Shown here piece after piece: positions 63,229 to 64,000 of a DNA stretch of 64,000 bases (its first letter is position 1; each line of letters starts with the position of its first letter). Made by a program: the position numbers and the translations under genes. Where the stretch lies: contig JAFQGD010000058.1 of the NCBI GenBank assembly GCA_017398355.1, positions 25,228-89,227 on the forward strand, written 5' to 3'. The stretch is from Akkermansia sp. (GTDB taxonomy: Bacteria > Verrucomicrobiota > Verrucomicrobiia > Verrucomicrobiales > Akkermansiaceae). The notes under the pieces were generated by a model, which was given only the letters and a program-made list of their open reading frames with translations, was not told where the DNA came from and searched no databases.

Positions 63229-63564
63229 ATGGATAAAATTGAACTACTTAAAAAAGTAATGGACCGCACCCCATTGGGACAAGCTCCGTTCTTAACGAAA
63301 TTGGAAGCAAAACTTTCTCTTTCGTCATTAAAAAGCGATCCCATCGACAGAGAATGCAGCATGACCTGTGATGTGATTGATAGCATATGCGAAATGGTTA
63401 TAGGATATGTTCAAAGCCACGCCAATTTCTTTGAGAATCCAGATTGTTGTTGCGACTCATTTCGGCGCGCTATGGCAGCAGACAAACTGGCTAATCACCT
63501 ACTAGCTCAAGAGATGCGAAAAATGAGAGAGCACGAAAATGTGTCTCATCACAGGGCAACTTAA
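63229..63564 (+). CDS. Hypothetical 111-aa protein
   Basis: The ATG at 63229 opens MDKIELLKKVMDRTPLGQ. The protein is mostly helical, with a Cys-rich stretch in the middle (DRECSMTCDVIDSICEM; NPDCCCDSF). Seven Cys in 111 residues without a signal peptide suggests metal or cluster binding. No ribosome-binding site is obvious. No family recognised. Confidence 0.55.
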   Translation: MDKIELLKKVMDRTPLGQAPFLTKLEAKLSLSSLKSDPIDRECSMTCDVIDSICEMVIGYVQSHANFFENPDCCCDSFRRAMAADKLANHLLAQEMRKMREHENVSHHRAT

Positions 63565-63896
63565 GCCCGCATCATTTCCCTAACACGTACAAGCCGGGAT
63601 TTACCCCCCTGCCCTACGGCCAAAATGCACCGTGCATGGCCCGCTGGTGATACGCGGGGTGAGATGCGCGCGACACAAAAACCAGCCTCCTGCTCGCGAG
63701 GGTGTGGGGGCTTTTCGCTTGCGCGGGGGATAGATGGCAGTTAATGCTTGAAAATCAATTACAAGATGGACATTTCAAATATCACATTGAAAAAAGTGGC
63801 GCTACTGCGCGAGAAAATGGCGGGGCGCGCGGCCTAGGGCAGGGCAGACGCATTAGGAATATGACAAAAGGGCAATAAAGGAGTAAAGCGCTGGAT
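63565..63896. other. 332-bp region without a recognised gene
   Basis: A GC-rich hairpin-like stretch with CTCGCGAG at its centre (about 63683-63716) followed by CTTTT could be a terminator for the upstream gene. The rest shows mixed composition and no supported gene. Confidence 0.4.
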
Positions 63897-64000
63897 TTAA
63901 TTATTTTCGCCCGGTAAGCCAAAGAGGATACGTTCCAATTCTGCCGTATTCCAAGCAGCAAGTTTGCGCTTGCGTCTCAGCGGCTTGTCGAATCCAGGCC
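63897..64000 (-). CDS. C-terminal fragment of an unknown gene (5' end outside window)
   Basis: On the minus strand the last 33 codons read PGFDKPLRRKRKLAAWNTAE, then LERILFGLPGENN and TAA. Base composition and residue mix look coding. Too short to assign. Confidence 0.5.
   Translation of the reverse strand, partial: PGFDKPLRRKRKLAAWNTAELERILFGLPGENN

Noticed and set aside
1..64000. CRISPR array, prophage, rRNA or replication origin
   Set aside because: No regularly spaced identical repeats, no phage structural genes, no rRNA segments and no DnaA-box cluster were noticed.

Overview
The window most resembles a gut-type member of the Verrucomicrobiota (Akkermansiaceae-like). This is an inference from gene content and style: a GH84 hexosaminidase, many secreted proteins of unknown role, meso-diaminopimelate dehydrogenase, a TIR protein with RHS-like repeats, moderate-to-high GC core genes and short A/C-rich leaders. 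No rRNA, tRNA or CRISPR array was seen, so placement rests on protein resemblance alone.

Layout. 1-4.9 kb: the 3' end of a DEAD-box RNA helicase gene, then an AT-rich insert with a frameshifted TIR/RHS-repeat gene and a transposase relic. A second copy of the helicase 3' end closes the insert. 4.8-12 kb: a secreted S9 peptidase coupled to a His-tailed mini membrane protein, a small secreted Cys-rich protein, and a pyrF-thyA-folA-rep/pcrA operon. 12-20 kb: a tightly packed four-gene restriction-modification-like operon (minus strand) and a tyrosine recombinase. 20-43.4 kb: core genes, namely an oxidoreductase, a phosphoesterase, ruvB, a cell-wall amidase, rppH-trmO-serine hydrolase, nadE, a ROK kinase with an m5C methyltransferase, mutL, ftsH, rsfS, ppa and two large secreted proteins. 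43.6-48.5 kb: a polysaccharide export/modification cluster. 49-56.7 kb: GH84 hexosaminidase, ddh, crcB and a CNNM/CBS protein. 57-64 kb: a largely AT-rich defence-type island with an AlbA_2/Schlafen-like protein, a putative AbiC-type membrane protein, a fused methyltransferase/nuclease remnant, a TcmP-Gp37/Gp68 pair and small unknown genes.

How genes work together. pyrF, thyA and folA supply pyrimidine and thymidylate precursors and sit with a repair/replication helicase. rppH, trmO and the serine hydrolase overlap by ATGA and are probably translationally coupled. Flippase, pyruvyl-transferase, FrhB-type and GT2 genes form one overlapping transcript. The two RM genes appear to split one N6-adenine methyltransferase over two polypeptides (motif I in one, NPPY in the other).

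Most notable points: (i) a TIR module bracketed by 76-bp perfect direct repeats of a host gene end; (ii) likely slippage-prone sequences in two defence-type genes (a G6 tract and a 10-bp tandem repeat); (iii) a NAD synthetase lacking the expected glutaminase cysteine; (iv) divergent promoters sharing one -35 box, one of which drives a candidate ~115-nt RNA; (v) several promoters placed so that the mRNA would be almost leaderless. Promoter, terminator and RNA calls were made by eye. Family assignments come from remembered motifs, not searches.
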